The position numbers and the translations under genes were made by a program. Shown here one piece after another: positions 43,962 to 52,638 of a stretch of DNA of 64,000 nt. The stretch is from Chloroflexota bacterium (GTDB lineage Bacteria; Chloroflexota; Anaerolineae; B4-G1; DUEL01): contig JADBJJ010000017.1 of the NCBI GenBank assembly GCA_014874475.1, forward strand, positions 1 to 64,000. The letters run 5' to 3'. The notes under the pieces are model-generated. The model was not told the DNA's origin and searched no databases. It saw only the letters and a program-made list of their open reading frames with translations. Positions within the stretch are counted from its first letter, which is position 1. Each line of letters begins with the position of its first letter.

Positions 43962-44279
43962 TGGGAACACTCCCTTCCGCAAACCCCAAAAGCCCGAAGA
44001 GGTTTGCTTTCTGAGCCCGGACGTGAACATCCGGGCTTCCGGCGGCCGCTGAGGTTGCGCCTACAGGACCGGGGACAGGGAGGGGGCAACGCTCTGCCTG
44101 AAAGAGGCATTGCCCGTTACGATTTTTTGAAGATTCAAACCGTTAGACTTGAGCCGGATTCAACAAACCGATACCATTTTAACCCATTTCCCAGATGGCG
44201 GTGTTACGGGGAAGTTACAGGCTGATGACATTCAAGAGTGGGTTGCGTCCTTCGCCATTCTGGGGTTTAATATACGCAG
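43962..44279. other. Divergent intergenic region between ParA and PgpH-like genes
   Basis: 318 bp without coding potential. Includes a lower-GC stretch (about 44120-44190) and the promoter of the HD-domain gene at its right end. No operator palindrome was recognised. Confidence 0.5.
44243..44271 (+). promoter_or_regulatory. Promoter giving a leaderless transcript for the HD-domain gene
   Basis: TTGCGT (44243-44248), 17-bp spacer, TTTAAT (44266-44271). The ATG begins at 44280, eight bases after the -10 box, and no Shine-Dalgarno sequence exists. This is the same geometry as lepA. Confidence 0.6.
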
Positions 44280-46376
44280 ATGAAAGCAAAACCAACCCGG
44301 TGGAAATGGTGGTTCTGGGGACGGCTGACGCTCCTGGGGCTGGTGCTGATCACCGTCAGCACGTTCCTGCTCTCTTTCCCCCTGCTCCCCTCTGGCCGCG
44401 TGGTCCTGGAGGTAGGAGATGTGGCCCCCCGGGACATCCGCTCGCCGCGCCGCATCACCTATGAGAGCGCCATCCGGACTGCTGAGCAACAGCAGCAGGC
44501 AGAGGCCGCCGTGCCCCCGGTCTATACGGCGCCGGACCCCAACCTGCTCCGTCGGCAAGTGGAGCGGGCGCACCAGGTGCTGGATTATCTGAGCGCCGTC
44601 CGTGCCGACCCCTATGCCACTCCCGCCCAGCGTCGGGCCTGGACCGCCGCCGTGCCCGAACTGAAAGACCTGCCTCCCGCCGTCGCCGACCTCATCTCCA
44701 CTCTCTCCGATGAATCCTGGAACAGGGTGCAACTGGAAGTCATCAACGTGGTGACGGAGATTATGCGCCAGGAGGTGCGGGAAGACAGGCTGGAAGAGGC
44801 GCAACAGCGGGCCGCCGCAATTGTCGGGCTGGACTTCTCCAGCGATGAAGTGCTCGTCATCACTGCCCTGGCCCAGCGGCTGATTGCCCCCAACTCGTTC
44901 TACGACGAGGAAGCCACCCAGCGGGCCCGACAGGCCGCGCGGGAGGCCGTCCCCCCGGTCGTCCGTACCTTTGAGGCCAACGAGGTCATCGTCCGGGAGG
45001 GGCAGCGGGTTAGCGCCCTGGACCTGGAGGCCTTGCAGGAACTGGGACTGCAACAGCCCCGTACTCGCTGGACGGAGGTCGCCGCCAACGGCCTCTTTTC
45101 CGCGCTGGGCGTCCTGCTGATGGGTGTCATCCTGGCCCGCTTCCAGCCGGACGTGCTGCAGGAGGGACGGAAATCACTGCTGTTGGCGCTGCTGCTGGCC
45201 CTGTTCCTGGCGCTGGTCCGACTGATGGTCCCCGATCGGACTGTGCTGCGCTACCTGTTCCCGGCGCCAGCGCTGGGGATGCTGGCCACCGCCACGATAG
45301 GCGTGCCCGCCAGTCTGGTCTCCAGTCTTCTGGTCGGGGCCGCAATGGGCCTGATAGGGGACCAGTCCCTAGAACTGGCCACGTACGCGACCGTTGGAGG
45401 CATCGTGGCTGCCATCGCCGTCCGCCACACCGACCGCCCGGTCGTCCTGTTCCGCGCGGGATTCCTCTCAGCACTGGCGACGGTGGGGATACTGGTGGCC
45501 TTTGCCCTCCTCGCCATCCACCCAGACCCGCTTTCTTTTGGTCTGGCGCTGGCAGGGGCTGTGACCAACGGGGTCATTTCCGCCAGCCTGGCCCTGGCTG
45601 GCCTCTTCTTCTTCGGCCCCCTCTTTGACTTGCCCACCACTTTCCGGCTTCTGGAGTTGAGCCGTCCGGACCATCCGCTCCTGCAACGGTTGCTGCGGGA
45701 AGCGCCGGGGACATACCATCACTCCCTGATGGTTGCCAGCATGGCCGAACAGGCGGCCGAACGGCTTGGCCTCAACCCACTGCTGGTGCGAGTGGGGGCG
45801 TACTACCATGATATCGGCAAAATCACCCGCCCTTATTTCTTCGCTGAGAACCAGATGGAAGGCACGAATCCCCACGACCAGTTGGACCCCCACACCAGCG
45901 CGCAGGTCATCATCGGCCACGTTCAGGATGGACTGGAACTGGCCCGCCGCTACCATATCCCGTTCTGGATCCGCTCTTTCATTGCCGAGCATCACGGGAC
46001 CAGCCGTGCGGGATTCCAGTACGAGCGGGCTGTGGAGCAGGCCGGTGACCCATTATGGGTCAACGAGGCCGATTTCCGCCACCGGGGCCCCCGGCCCCGC
46101 AGCCGGGAAACAGCGCTGGTGATGCTGGCTGACCGGTGCGAGGCCGCCGTCCGGGCCTACCGCCCGACCACACCGGAGGGCCTGGCCCAGGTCGTGGAGG
46201 AGATGTTCAGGGAAGTAGTGGGGACGGGGCAGTTGGATGACTGCCCGATCACTATGAGGGAACTGAATGAGGTACGACAATCCTTTGTCCATACGCTGAA
46301 GGGGGTATTTCACCCCCGTCTGCCGTATCCGACAGCCCAACCTTCTCTCGCTCCGCCTCCCGAACCGAAGGGGTGA
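44280..46376 (+). CDS. PgpH-like membrane HD phosphodiesterase (7TM receptor with HD domain)
   Basis: The product is 698 aa. One N-terminal helix (LTLLGLVLITVSTFLLSFPL) is followed by an extracytoplasmic domain (about 40-255), seven or so helices (about 255-455), then a cytosolic HD domain. Metal-site motifs: YHHSLMVASMAEQAA near 480 and YYHDIGKITRP near 508-518, then ITRPYFFAENQ, IAEHHGTS and MLADRCEAAVR. PgpH proteins hydrolyse cyclic di-AMP; the assignment here is by architecture. The usual neighbour ybeY is not next to it. Confidence 0.9.
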   Translation: MKAKPTRWKWWFWGRLTLLGLVLITVSTFLLSFPLLPSGRVVLEVGDVAPRDIRSPRRITYESAIRTAEQQQQAEAAVPPVYTAPDPNLLRRQVERAHQVLDYLSAVRADPYATPAQRRAWTAAVPELKDLPPAVADLISTLSDESWNRVQLEVINVVTEIMRQEVREDRLEEAQQRAAAIVGLDFSSDEVLVITALAQRLIAPNSFYDEEATQRARQAAREAVPPVVRTFEANEVIVREGQRVSALDLEALQELGLQQPRTRWTEVAANGLFSALGVLLMGVILARFQPDVLQEGRKSLLLALLLALFLALVRLMVPDRTVLRYLFPAPALGMLATATIGVPASLVSSLLVGAAMGLIGDQSLELATYATVGGIVAAIAVRHTDRPVVLFRAGFLSALATVGILVAFALLAIHPDPLSFGLALAGAVTNGVISASLALAGLFFFGPLFDLPTTFRLLELSRPDHPLLQRLLREAPGTYHHSLMVASMAEQAAERLGLNPLLVRVGAYYHDIGKITRPYFFAENQMEGTNPHDQLDPHTSAQVIIGHVQDGLELARRYHIPFWIRSFIAEHHGTSRAGFQYERAVEQAGDPLWVNEADFRHRGPRPRSRETALVMLADRCEAAVRAYRPTTPEGLAQVVEEMFREVVGTGQLDDCPITMRELNEVRQSFVHTLKGVFHPRLPYPTAQPSLAPPPEPKG

Positions 46377-46387
46377 GGAAAAACACA

Positions 46388-46414
46388 GGGACGGGCGACT
46401 TCGCCGCCCGTCCC
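46388..46414. terminator. Bidirectional terminator hairpin
   Basis: GGGACGGGCG, loop ACTTCGC, CGCCCGTCCC, between two convergent genes. On the minus strand TGTGTTTTTCC follows the stem, so it serves best as terminator of the glycan operon. Confidence 0.65.
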
Positions 46415-46430
46415 CCCAAATCCTTTCCGG

Positions 46431-48065
46431 CTACCCTGCCGCCCAGCCCAGACTCTCCAACCCGATCTCCACCGCGCTCCGCCAGACCGATGGCGACGTC
46501 AGCAACATCTTCAGGTAAGTCCAGGCCGGGCCCGGACGCATCGCCCATGCCCGGAACGCCCGCCGGGCCCACCGCTCCAGTTCCTCCGCCTGCAGGTGAG
46601 GGTAAGCCAGCACCGTGGAACGGTCCATATCCACCTGTTCCCAGCGGATGCCGGGGCGGAACCACCCCTTCTCCACCACATCAAAGAAGAACGGCGAGCC
46701 GGGATACGGCGCAGCGATGTGGAAGAGCGCCAGGTCCAGCGGCAACCGCAGGGCCAGACGAATGGTCTGCTGAATCGTCTCCTCCGTTTCGCCGGGGAGC
46801 CCGATGATAAAATAGCCCCAGTTGCGGATACCCGCTTCCTTCGCCCACCGCAGCGCCTGCTCTACCTGCTCCAGGCGAATCCCCTTCCCCGCCCGCCGCA
46901 GAATCTCCTCGTTCCCCGATTCAATCCCCCACGAAATCATCCAGCATCCCGCGCGGGCCATCATCCGGAGCATCTCGGGGTCCACAAAGTCCACCCGACT
47001 GTTGCAGGTCCAGCGGATCCGCAGACCCCGCTCCAGAATCCCCTGGCAGAGCCCCATCACCTGCTCCCGGCTGACGGTGAACAGGTCGGCATACATATGG
47101 GCGTGGCGGACGCCCAGCCCTACCAGTTGCTCCAGTTCCGCCAGGATGTTCTCGGGCGAGCGGAAGCGGACGGACTGGCCGTAAGAGACGTGTTTGATAC
47201 AGAAACGGCAGCCACCAGGGCAACCCCGACTGGTAACGACGAAGGCATACGGCCCCCCCACCAGCGGCGCGCGGTACTTCTTCAGCGGCAGCATGTCGTG
47301 CCGGGGGAGCGGGAGATCGTCCAGATAGCGGATGAAAGGCCGGTCGGGGTTAACCACAATCTCATCGCCGTCCCGCCAGACCAGCCCCCGAATTGCCGAA
47401 AGGGCCGCGGTTGGGGTCAGCGGTTCGGTGGTCCAGGCGGGCCGCCAATCCGGGTCGGTGTCGGCAAAGAGGCGCCGCAGGCGCGCCCGGACGTCCGGTT
47501 CCACCCAGGGCCAGCCCTCCGGCAACGGCGCGCCTGCGGCGAGCGAATCCAGCGTGTCCACCAGTTCCCGCAGCGTCAGTTCCGGCTCTCCCCGCAGGGC
47601 GAAATCCAGCGTAGGGAACGCGCGCATCGTCTCCCTGGGGATCGGGGTGACATGGGTGCCGAAGGTGATGGTGATGGCGCCCATACTGCGGGCCAGAAAG
47701 GTACCGTACATATCATTTCGGAGCGTCGGCGCAGTGACCTGGGTGACGTAGTAGCGAGGGCGCTTCTCCTCCAGCAACTTCTCAAAGGCTGCCCAGTCCA
47801 TCCGCAGGGCAATGGCATCTACCACATCCACCCGTTTGTCGGGGAACAGAGCCGCCATCTGGGCCAGACTGACCTGGGGCCATATCATCCCTTCGCGGGA
47901 CCGGCGCCCGACCCGATGCTGGCTCCGAATCCAGATGCCACCGTCGGGCGCGGGCGGGTTGACGAAAAGGATGTCCACCGCCCCTTCTTCCCGCTGGGCC
48001 GCGATACCGGCCCGCACCACCTCGTCCGCGTCTGGGAAGGTGGGCGGATAGACCCGTTCCTGCAT
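46431..48065 (-). CDS. B12-binding radical SAM protein of the glycan operon
   Basis: ATG 48065 (MQERVYPPTF) follows GGGGAG by five bases; the longer frame overlaps the GT2 gene. The product is 544 aa. The N-terminal cobalamin-like domain has DILFVNPPAPDGG and VTQVTAPTLRNDMYG. The radical SAM motif is SRGCPGGCRFCIKH (CxxxCxxC) near 260-273. WGIESGNEEILRRAGKG and GYFIIGLPGETEETI follow. Such enzymes often methylate or rearrange unactivated carbons. It is the last gene of a surface-polysaccharide operon, so it may modify a sugar or lipid carrier; the substrate is unknown. Confidence 0.85.
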   Translation of the reverse strand: MQERVYPPTFPDADEVVRAGIAAQREEGAVDILFVNPPAPDGGIWIRSQHRVGRRSREGMIWPQVSLAQMAALFPDKRVDVVDAIALRMDWAAFEKLLEEKRPRYYVTQVTAPTLRNDMYGTFLARSMGAITITFGTHVTPIPRETMRAFPTLDFALRGEPELTLRELVDTLDSLAAGAPLPEGWPWVEPDVRARLRRLFADTDPDWRPAWTTEPLTPTAALSAIRGLVWRDGDEIVVNPDRPFIRYLDDLPLPRHDMLPLKKYRAPLVGGPYAFVVTSRGCPGGCRFCIKHVSYGQSVRFRSPENILAELEQLVGLGVRHAHMYADLFTVSREQVMGLCQGILERGLRIRWTCNSRVDFVDPEMLRMMARAGCWMISWGIESGNEEILRRAGKGIRLEQVEQALRWAKEAGIRNWGYFIIGLPGETEETIQQTIRLALRLPLDLALFHIAAPYPGSPFFFDVVEKGWFRPGIRWEQVDMDRSTVLAYPHLQAEELERWARRAFRAWAMRPGPAWTYLKMLLTSPSVWRSAVEIGLESLGWAAG

Positions 48066-48079
48066 GCCGGCTCCCCGAT

Positions 48080-49291
48080 TCACTCCCTGCACGGTCGTCC
48101 CTCCAGGTCCCGATTGACCAGAATCTCCCGCTGGCTCAGTTCCTCTAGGACCCGCATGATGACCCAGAAGACCGAAAGTTGCAAGCCGGTCAGCACCAGC
48201 ATCGCCGCCCCTAAGAGGTAGAGCCAGAGCCGCTCCACGGGCCATCCCCTCAGCGCGAAGCCCAGGCTCCCGGCTCCCAGTGCCAGCCCGGCGATGACTG
48301 CCACCAACCCCATCCATCCGAAGTGGCGCTCCAGCGGGCGGTCAAAGAGGGGATTCCCGAAGAGCCCCTGGCGGATGGGCCGTTTGTGAAACAGCGAGAC
48401 CAGGTAATTGAACGTCGCCCCCAGGGAGAAGAGGGTGACCCCGGCAACAGTGGATAGGGCAGCGATGAAGACGGCGACGACGCCCCACGGGTCCAGATGG
48501 GTGATGCCGGAAAGGCGCATGCCGACAATGACAGCGCCAATGAGGGCCGTCACTCCTCCCAGCCCCAGCCCGGCCAGCCCCAGGACCCGGACCGGATTAT
48601 AGTTGAGGGCGGTCCAGATGATGGTCCGCAGGAAGCGGACACCGTCTCGCAGCGCGTTCAGTTTGGACCGCCCGACCCGCTCCCTGTACGGGATAGCCAC
48701 TTCCCGCATCTGCACCTGCTCGTGGATGGCGCGCGTACTCATCACGGGGGTAAAGTTCAGCCCATCGGGCAGAGGGTAGAGACGAGGGAGCACCTCCCGC
48801 CGGAGCACCCGCATCCCGCTGGCGCTATCCCGGACGCGGTGGTTGCCCAGGATGCTGACCAGACCGGCGAAGAGAATGTTGCCCACCCGCCGGACCAGCG
48901 GCATTTCGCTTTCCGCGCCGGACATCCGGGAGCCGATCACCAAGTCTGCCCCCTCCTGAAGGACCACCTGGCAGAGTTTCGGAAAATACTCGGGCGGATA
49001 GGTGCCGTCGGCGTCCAGAAACCCCAGCAGATTCCCCCGCGCGTGGTTGAAGCCGGTCTTGAGAGCCGCGCCGTACCCCTGATTGACTGTATGACGGATC
49101 AGGCGGACTTCCGGGTAACAGGCCACAATCTCCGCTGTCCGGTCGCGAGAACCATCGTCCACCACCAGCAGTTCTATATCCTCCACACCGGCTTCCCGGA
49201 GCCGAGGACGGATGGAGAGCGTGCGCTCAATAATCTGAGCAATGCCCCGCTCTTCATTGTAAGCAGGTATGACAACCGAAAGGACGTTCAT
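48080..49291 (-). CDS. Family 2 glycosyltransferase, membrane-anchored (dolichyl-phosphate mannosyltransferase-like)
   Basis: The product is 403 aa. The GT-A domain starts SVVIPAYNEERGIAQIIERT, with LLVVDDGSRDRT, the DXD-like FLDADGTYPPEYF near 94-106 and LVIGSRM. Four C-terminal helices lie at about 237-257, 268-290, 325-345 and 355-380. It probably adds a sugar to a polyprenyl carrier or extends the glycan. It lies 14 bp before the radical SAM gene. Confidence 0.9.
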   Translation of the reverse strand: MNVLSVVIPAYNEERGIAQIIERTLSIRPRLREAGVEDIELLVVDDGSRDRTAEIVACYPEVRLIRHTVNQGYGAALKTGFNHARGNLLGFLDADGTYPPEYFPKLCQVVLQEGADLVIGSRMSGAESEMPLVRRVGNILFAGLVSILGNHRVRDSASGMRVLRREVLPRLYPLPDGLNFTPVMSTRAIHEQVQMREVAIPYRERVGRSKLNALRDGVRFLRTIIWTALNYNPVRVLGLAGLGLGGVTALIGAVIVGMRLSGITHLDPWGVVAVFIAALSTVAGVTLFSLGATFNYLVSLFHKRPIRQGLFGNPLFDRPLERHFGWMGLVAVIAGLALGAGSLGFALRGWPVERLWLYLLGAAMLVLTGLQLSVFWVIMRVLEELSQREILVNRDLEGRPCRE

Positions 49292-49351
49292 CTTCTAACT
49301 CCTGAAACAAAAGGGCAAATGTAACGCGAGCTGACGGCCTGCACTGCATAT

Positions 49352-50155
49352 TTATCTCCACAACCGCGGCGGATGCTCCGGCGAAAAGGGGAGGTCGGGC
49401 GGCTCTGGCGGCATTGACCGTTGGCGAATCACCCGCGCGGGCACTCCGACGGCGACCGCCAGGGGCGGAACATCGCAGGTGACCACCGCGCCGGCCCCCA
49501 CCACGGCCCTCTCGCCCACTGTCACCCCGTCCAGAACAATCGCCCCGGCACCGATCCAGGCCCCATCTCCGACCCGGATTCCCCGTGCGACAATGCCCTG
49601 CTCCATCACAGGTCGGCTGGGGTCCTGGAAAATGTGCTCCACTGCCAGCAGTTGTACCCGCGGGGCCAGCAGGACCGATTCGCCAATTTGGACGCCTCCC
49701 TGCCCGCGAATCAGGCAAAACTCGCCAATAAAACTATTCGCGCCCACCCAGATGCCGGATTGAGGAAGCCCCCGGAAGTTGTAAACGTGCAGTTCCGAAC
49801 CGTGCATCACAAAGGTACGGTCGCCGATGAAAATGCCTTGGGGACAGGCATGCAGATAGACGCCGCGGTCCAGATAAACCTGCTGCCCCAGATGGATATG
49901 GGTGGGCTGCGCCAGCCGGACGTGGTCCTCAATTGCAGGCAGGCCATCGCTGGAAAGGATGAGTTTGTAGGCCAGAGCCCGCAGCCCGATGCCCACCAGT
50001 CCCGGAATGCCCCCCAAGAGGGCAAAGAGAGTCTGCTCCAGAACATACCGCGCCAGAGTGGTAGATTGACCTCGCAAGTAATAGCGGAGGGGACCCTCCC
50101 GAGCAGCGACGGCGGCGGCATCGGCTTCGCGAGATATGAACGACTCCTGCCCCAT
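49352..50155 (-). CDS. Left-handed beta-helix acyltransferase (sugar O-acetyltransferase-like)
   Basis: The product is 267 aa. Hexapeptide-type repeats run from about residue 85 to 235 ([79 protein letters not shown]). The substrate is not predictable. It is placed between the heptose genes and GT2 and probably acetylates the glycan or its precursor. Confidence 0.88.
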   Translation of the reverse strand: MGQESFISREADAAAVAAREGPLRYYLRGQSTTLARYVLEQTLFALLGGIPGLVGIGLRALAYKLILSSDGLPAIEDHVRLAQPTHIHLGQQVYLDRGVYLHACPQGIFIGDRTFVMHGSELHVYNFRGLPQSGIWVGANSFIGEFCLIRGQGGVQIGESVLLAPRVQLLAVEHIFQDPSRPVMEQGIVARGIRVGDGAWIGAGAIVLDGVTVGERAVVGAGAVVTCDVPPLAVAVGVPARVIRQRSMPPEPPDLPFSPEHPPRLWR

Positions 50156-50158
50156 AAC

Positions 50159-50749
50159 CTACTGACCACCCCAGACCGGTATGGAGATGTGCCCCGAAAT
50201 CATCTTCGTCCGCAAGAGCGCGTGGACGGCGTGGTCCAGGTTCAGAGCCACCCGGAATCCCCGCTCGCCCATTCGCCAGCAGCGAATCAGTTCCCGCCGT
50301 CCCCGGCCTGTCAGCACCATCCATCGCCTGCAATTGGCCTGCCGCGCGGCCACCATATCGCTCCAGGCGTCTCCGATAAGCCAGGACTGGGAGAGATCAA
50401 TCCCCATCTCCCGGGCGGCCTGGAAGAGCAACCCTGGCTGCGGCTTACGGCAACCGCAATTTTCGTCAGGACGATGGGGGCAATACAGAACCCGGTCTAT
50501 CCGCCCCCCAGCGGCCTCCACCTCCCGGACCATCCGACGATGGATGTCCTCCACGACCTCTACAGACACCATGCCCCGGTTGATAATGGCCTGATTGGTA
50601 ATCACAATGACCAGGAAGTCTAAACGGCTCAACCGGGCCAGGGCATTCAGCGCACCCGGCAGGAAGACAAATTCCTCCCACGACTTTACGTGGTCCTCCC
50701 GGTTGCGACAAATCACGCCATCCCGGTCAATGAACACCGCCTGTTGCAT
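50159..50749 (-). CDS. gmhB: GmhB-type HAD phosphatase (heptose-1,7-bisphosphate 7-phosphatase)
   Basis: ATG 50749 follows AGGTGA by five bases and is preferred over GTG 50758. The product is 196 aa. The HAD catalytic motif is VFIDRDGVICRN (nucleophile Asp 7), then VIVITNQAIINRGMV, the zinc-binding CPHRPDENCGCRKPQPG near 105-121, and WLIGDAWSDMVAA. It removes the C7 phosphate in ADP- or GDP-heptose synthesis. It lies 22 bp after gmhA. Confidence 0.9.
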   Translation of the reverse strand: MQQAVFIDRDGVICRNREDHVKSWEEFVFLPGALNALARLSRLDFLVIVITNQAIINRGMVSVEVVEDIHRRMVREVEAAGGRIDRVLYCPHRPDENCGCRKPQPGLLFQAAREMGIDLSQSWLIGDAWSDMVAARQANCRRWMVLTGRGRRELIRCWRMGERGFRVALNLDHAVHALLRTKMISGHISIPVWGGQ

Positions 50750-50771
50750 AGGAGTCACCTGGAAAAGAGGG

Positions 50772-51407
50772 TTACACCGGACCAGGGCCCGGAATGACCG
50801 ATGCCCGCAGGGTCGGGTAAGAGATGCTCAGCGAAAGGGGCGGCTCAATCCTCTGGAGCCGCTGACGGAGGACGGTGGCCGTCAGGTGGCAGAGGACCAG
50901 GTGGACATCTTCAACCTGCTCCATGCAATAGCAGGAGACCACCACGGGAACATCCACCATCCGGCTTAACTGCCCGCCGTCAAACCCGGAGAAGCCAATA
51001 GTGATGCTTCCCTGCTGACGGGCCAGAGCGACAGCCCGCAGGATGTTGGGGGAATTTCCGCTGCCGCTAAAGGCAACGACCACATCCCCCCGGCCCATCA
51101 GGTTAGAGAGTTGCTCAGCGAAGACATTTTCATAGGAGACATCGTTGCTCCAGGCAGTGATCAGAGGGACGTTATCGGTCAAAGCGATAACCCGGAAGCG
51201 CGGGCTTCCGGGGACGATAGCCCCCTTCGCCAGGTCACATGCGAAGTGGGACGCGGTGGCTGCGCTCCCGCCATTGCCGATCGTGAAGATGGTGCTCCCC
51301 ACATACACCGCGCTGAGCAGAACGTCTATGACTTCCTCCAGCGCCTCCGGTGCAATTCGGCCCAGAACTTGCTGAACCTCATTCAGGTACTGGCGAATCT
51401 CTTCCAC
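50772..51407 (-). CDS. gmhA: GmhA-type SIS-domain phosphoheptose isomerase
   Basis: GTG 51407 follows AGGAGAG by six to seven bases. The product is 211 aa. The SIS fold motifs are FTIGNGGSAATASHFACDLAKG near 40-61 and VAFSGSGNSPNILRA near 110-124. GmhA converts sedoheptulose-7-P to D-glycero-D-manno-heptose-7-P. Related SIS proteins share the fold, but adjacency to hddA and gmhB supports this assignment. Confidence 0.9.
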   Translation of the reverse strand: MEEIRQYLNEVQQVLGRIAPEALEEVIDVLLSAVYVGSTIFTIGNGGSAATASHFACDLAKGAIVPGSPRFRVIALTDNVPLITAWSNDVSYENVFAEQLSNLMGRGDVVVAFSGSGNSPNILRAVALARQQGSITIGFSGFDGGQLSRMVDVPVVVSCYCMEQVEDVHLVLCHLTATVLRQRLQRIEPPLSLSISYPTLRASVIPGPGPV

Positions 51408-51431
51408 GACAATCTCTCCTCTTGCCGAGAT

Positions 51432-51445
51432 CGGTCAATTGACCG
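51432..51445. promoter_or_regulatory. Perfect 14-bp palindrome upstream of gmhA
   Basis: CGGTCAATTGACCG, 25 bp before the gmhA start in the 152-bp gap after hddA. It looks like a dimeric regulator site. A second inverted pair, GACxGTCT / AGACxGTC, lies at about 51510-51530. Confidence 0.4.
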
Positions 51446-51559
51446 TCCGCACTCTCACCTCACCAGGTCTAATCATTGCAGCGCCTTAACGGGTACAGGA
51501 TTCTCCATCAGGACAGTCTTTTCAGACCGTCACCTATCCCTATCCGTGCGAGTCAACGA

Positions 51560-52618
51560 TCACAAACTATGGAAAACCCTGAAGGGGTAACGGGACGAGG
51601 AGCGGGTCCACGGTATGCCTTGCAGAACCTGGGCCCCTTTGTCCTCAAAAGCAAACGGGCGCCGCTGAAGCCCTATAACCGTCAGCGCCTCTGTGACCGC
51701 TGCCTGGTGCTCCGACGGGCAGAAAAGCATCAGAAATCCGCCGCCACCAGCGCCCGTCACCTTTCCGCCCAGTGCTCCAGCCTCGCGGGCTATCTCGTAG
51801 TAGCGGTCCAGTTCGGGGTTGGTAATTCCTTCCGCCACCCGGCGCTTTTCCAACCAGGAGCGGTGAAGCAGTTCTCCAAACGTCCTTAAATCCCCGTTTT
51901 CCAGGGCGTGTCGGATTTCATACCCCAATTCCTTGATAGCCGTCAGCCGGCAAATCGTCTCGCGGTCCTCCCTCTGGCTGGCCTCTAGCTGTCGCTTTAG
52001 GATGGTGGAGGACTGTCGGGAGATGCCAGTGAAGAAGAGCATCAACCCCTGTTCCAATTCCCGGCGCGCCTGGAGAGGCATCCGTAGCGGCTCTACCCGG
52101 ACCTCATTGCGGAGGAAAGTGAAGCAACTCAATCCCCCGAAGGCTGCCGCGTACTGGTCCTGCTTACCGACGGGCATTCCCAGTTTGCTAATCTCAATAA
52201 AACAGGCCAATTCGGCCACTTCCTTGGGTCCCAGGTCCAGCCCACACCAGAAAGCCAGCGCTTTGATCATAGAGACCGCGGCGCTCCCCGATGAGCCCAA
52301 TCCTGTACCCGGCGGTACCTGGGAGGCCAGGAAGACCGTCAGCCCATCTCGGATGTTGAAGTAGTAGACGATGGCTTTCGGCAGACTCAGGTCCCCGTTC
52401 CAGATCAGGTCTTCACAAATCGGGCGCTGGGTGAAAGAGCGATAGTCAGCGGAAAAAATCTGCACCCCCTCCGGCTGACCGGGGGTCAGAATGGTGTAGA
52501 CATAGTAGTTGATGGTGGTGTTGACAACGAACCCTCCGTGCCGCTCATAGTAAGCCGGGATGTCCGTTCCACCGCCGCCGAAACTGATCCGCACCGGCGC
52601 TCGGGCGATAATCAACAT
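51560..52618 (-). CDS. hddA: GHMP-family sugar kinase (heptose-7-phosphate kinase, HddA-like)
   Basis: ATG 52618 follows AGGAGG by four bases. The product is 352 aa. The GHMP signatures are RAPVRISFGGGGTDIPAYYE near 6-25, VPPGTGLGSSGSAAVSMIKAL near 97-117 (split by one residue), and the C-terminal GKVTGAGGGGFLMLF near 285-300. HddA phosphorylates D-glycero-D-manno-heptose-7-P at the alpha C1. With gmhA and gmhB next to it, a GDP-heptose type route is likely, but the nucleotidyltransferase (hddC) is not in the window. Confidence 0.88.
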   Translation of the reverse strand: MLIIARAPVRISFGGGGTDIPAYYERHGGFVVNTTINYYVYTILTPGQPEGVQIFSADYRSFTQRPICEDLIWNGDLSLPKAIVYYFNIRDGLTVFLASQVPPGTGLGSSGSAAVSMIKALAFWCGLDLGPKEVAELACFIEISKLGMPVGKQDQYAAAFGGLSCFTFLRNEVRVEPLRMPLQARRELEQGLMLFFTGISRQSSTILKRQLEASQREDRETICRLTAIKELGYEIRHALENGDLRTFGELLHRSWLEKRRVAEGITNPELDRYYEIAREAGALGGKVTGAGGGGFLMLFCPSEHQAAVTEALTVIGLQRRPFAFEDKGAQVLQGIPWTRSSSRYPFRVFHSL

Positions 52619-52638
52619 AGGGCCTCCTGTGAGGTTCA

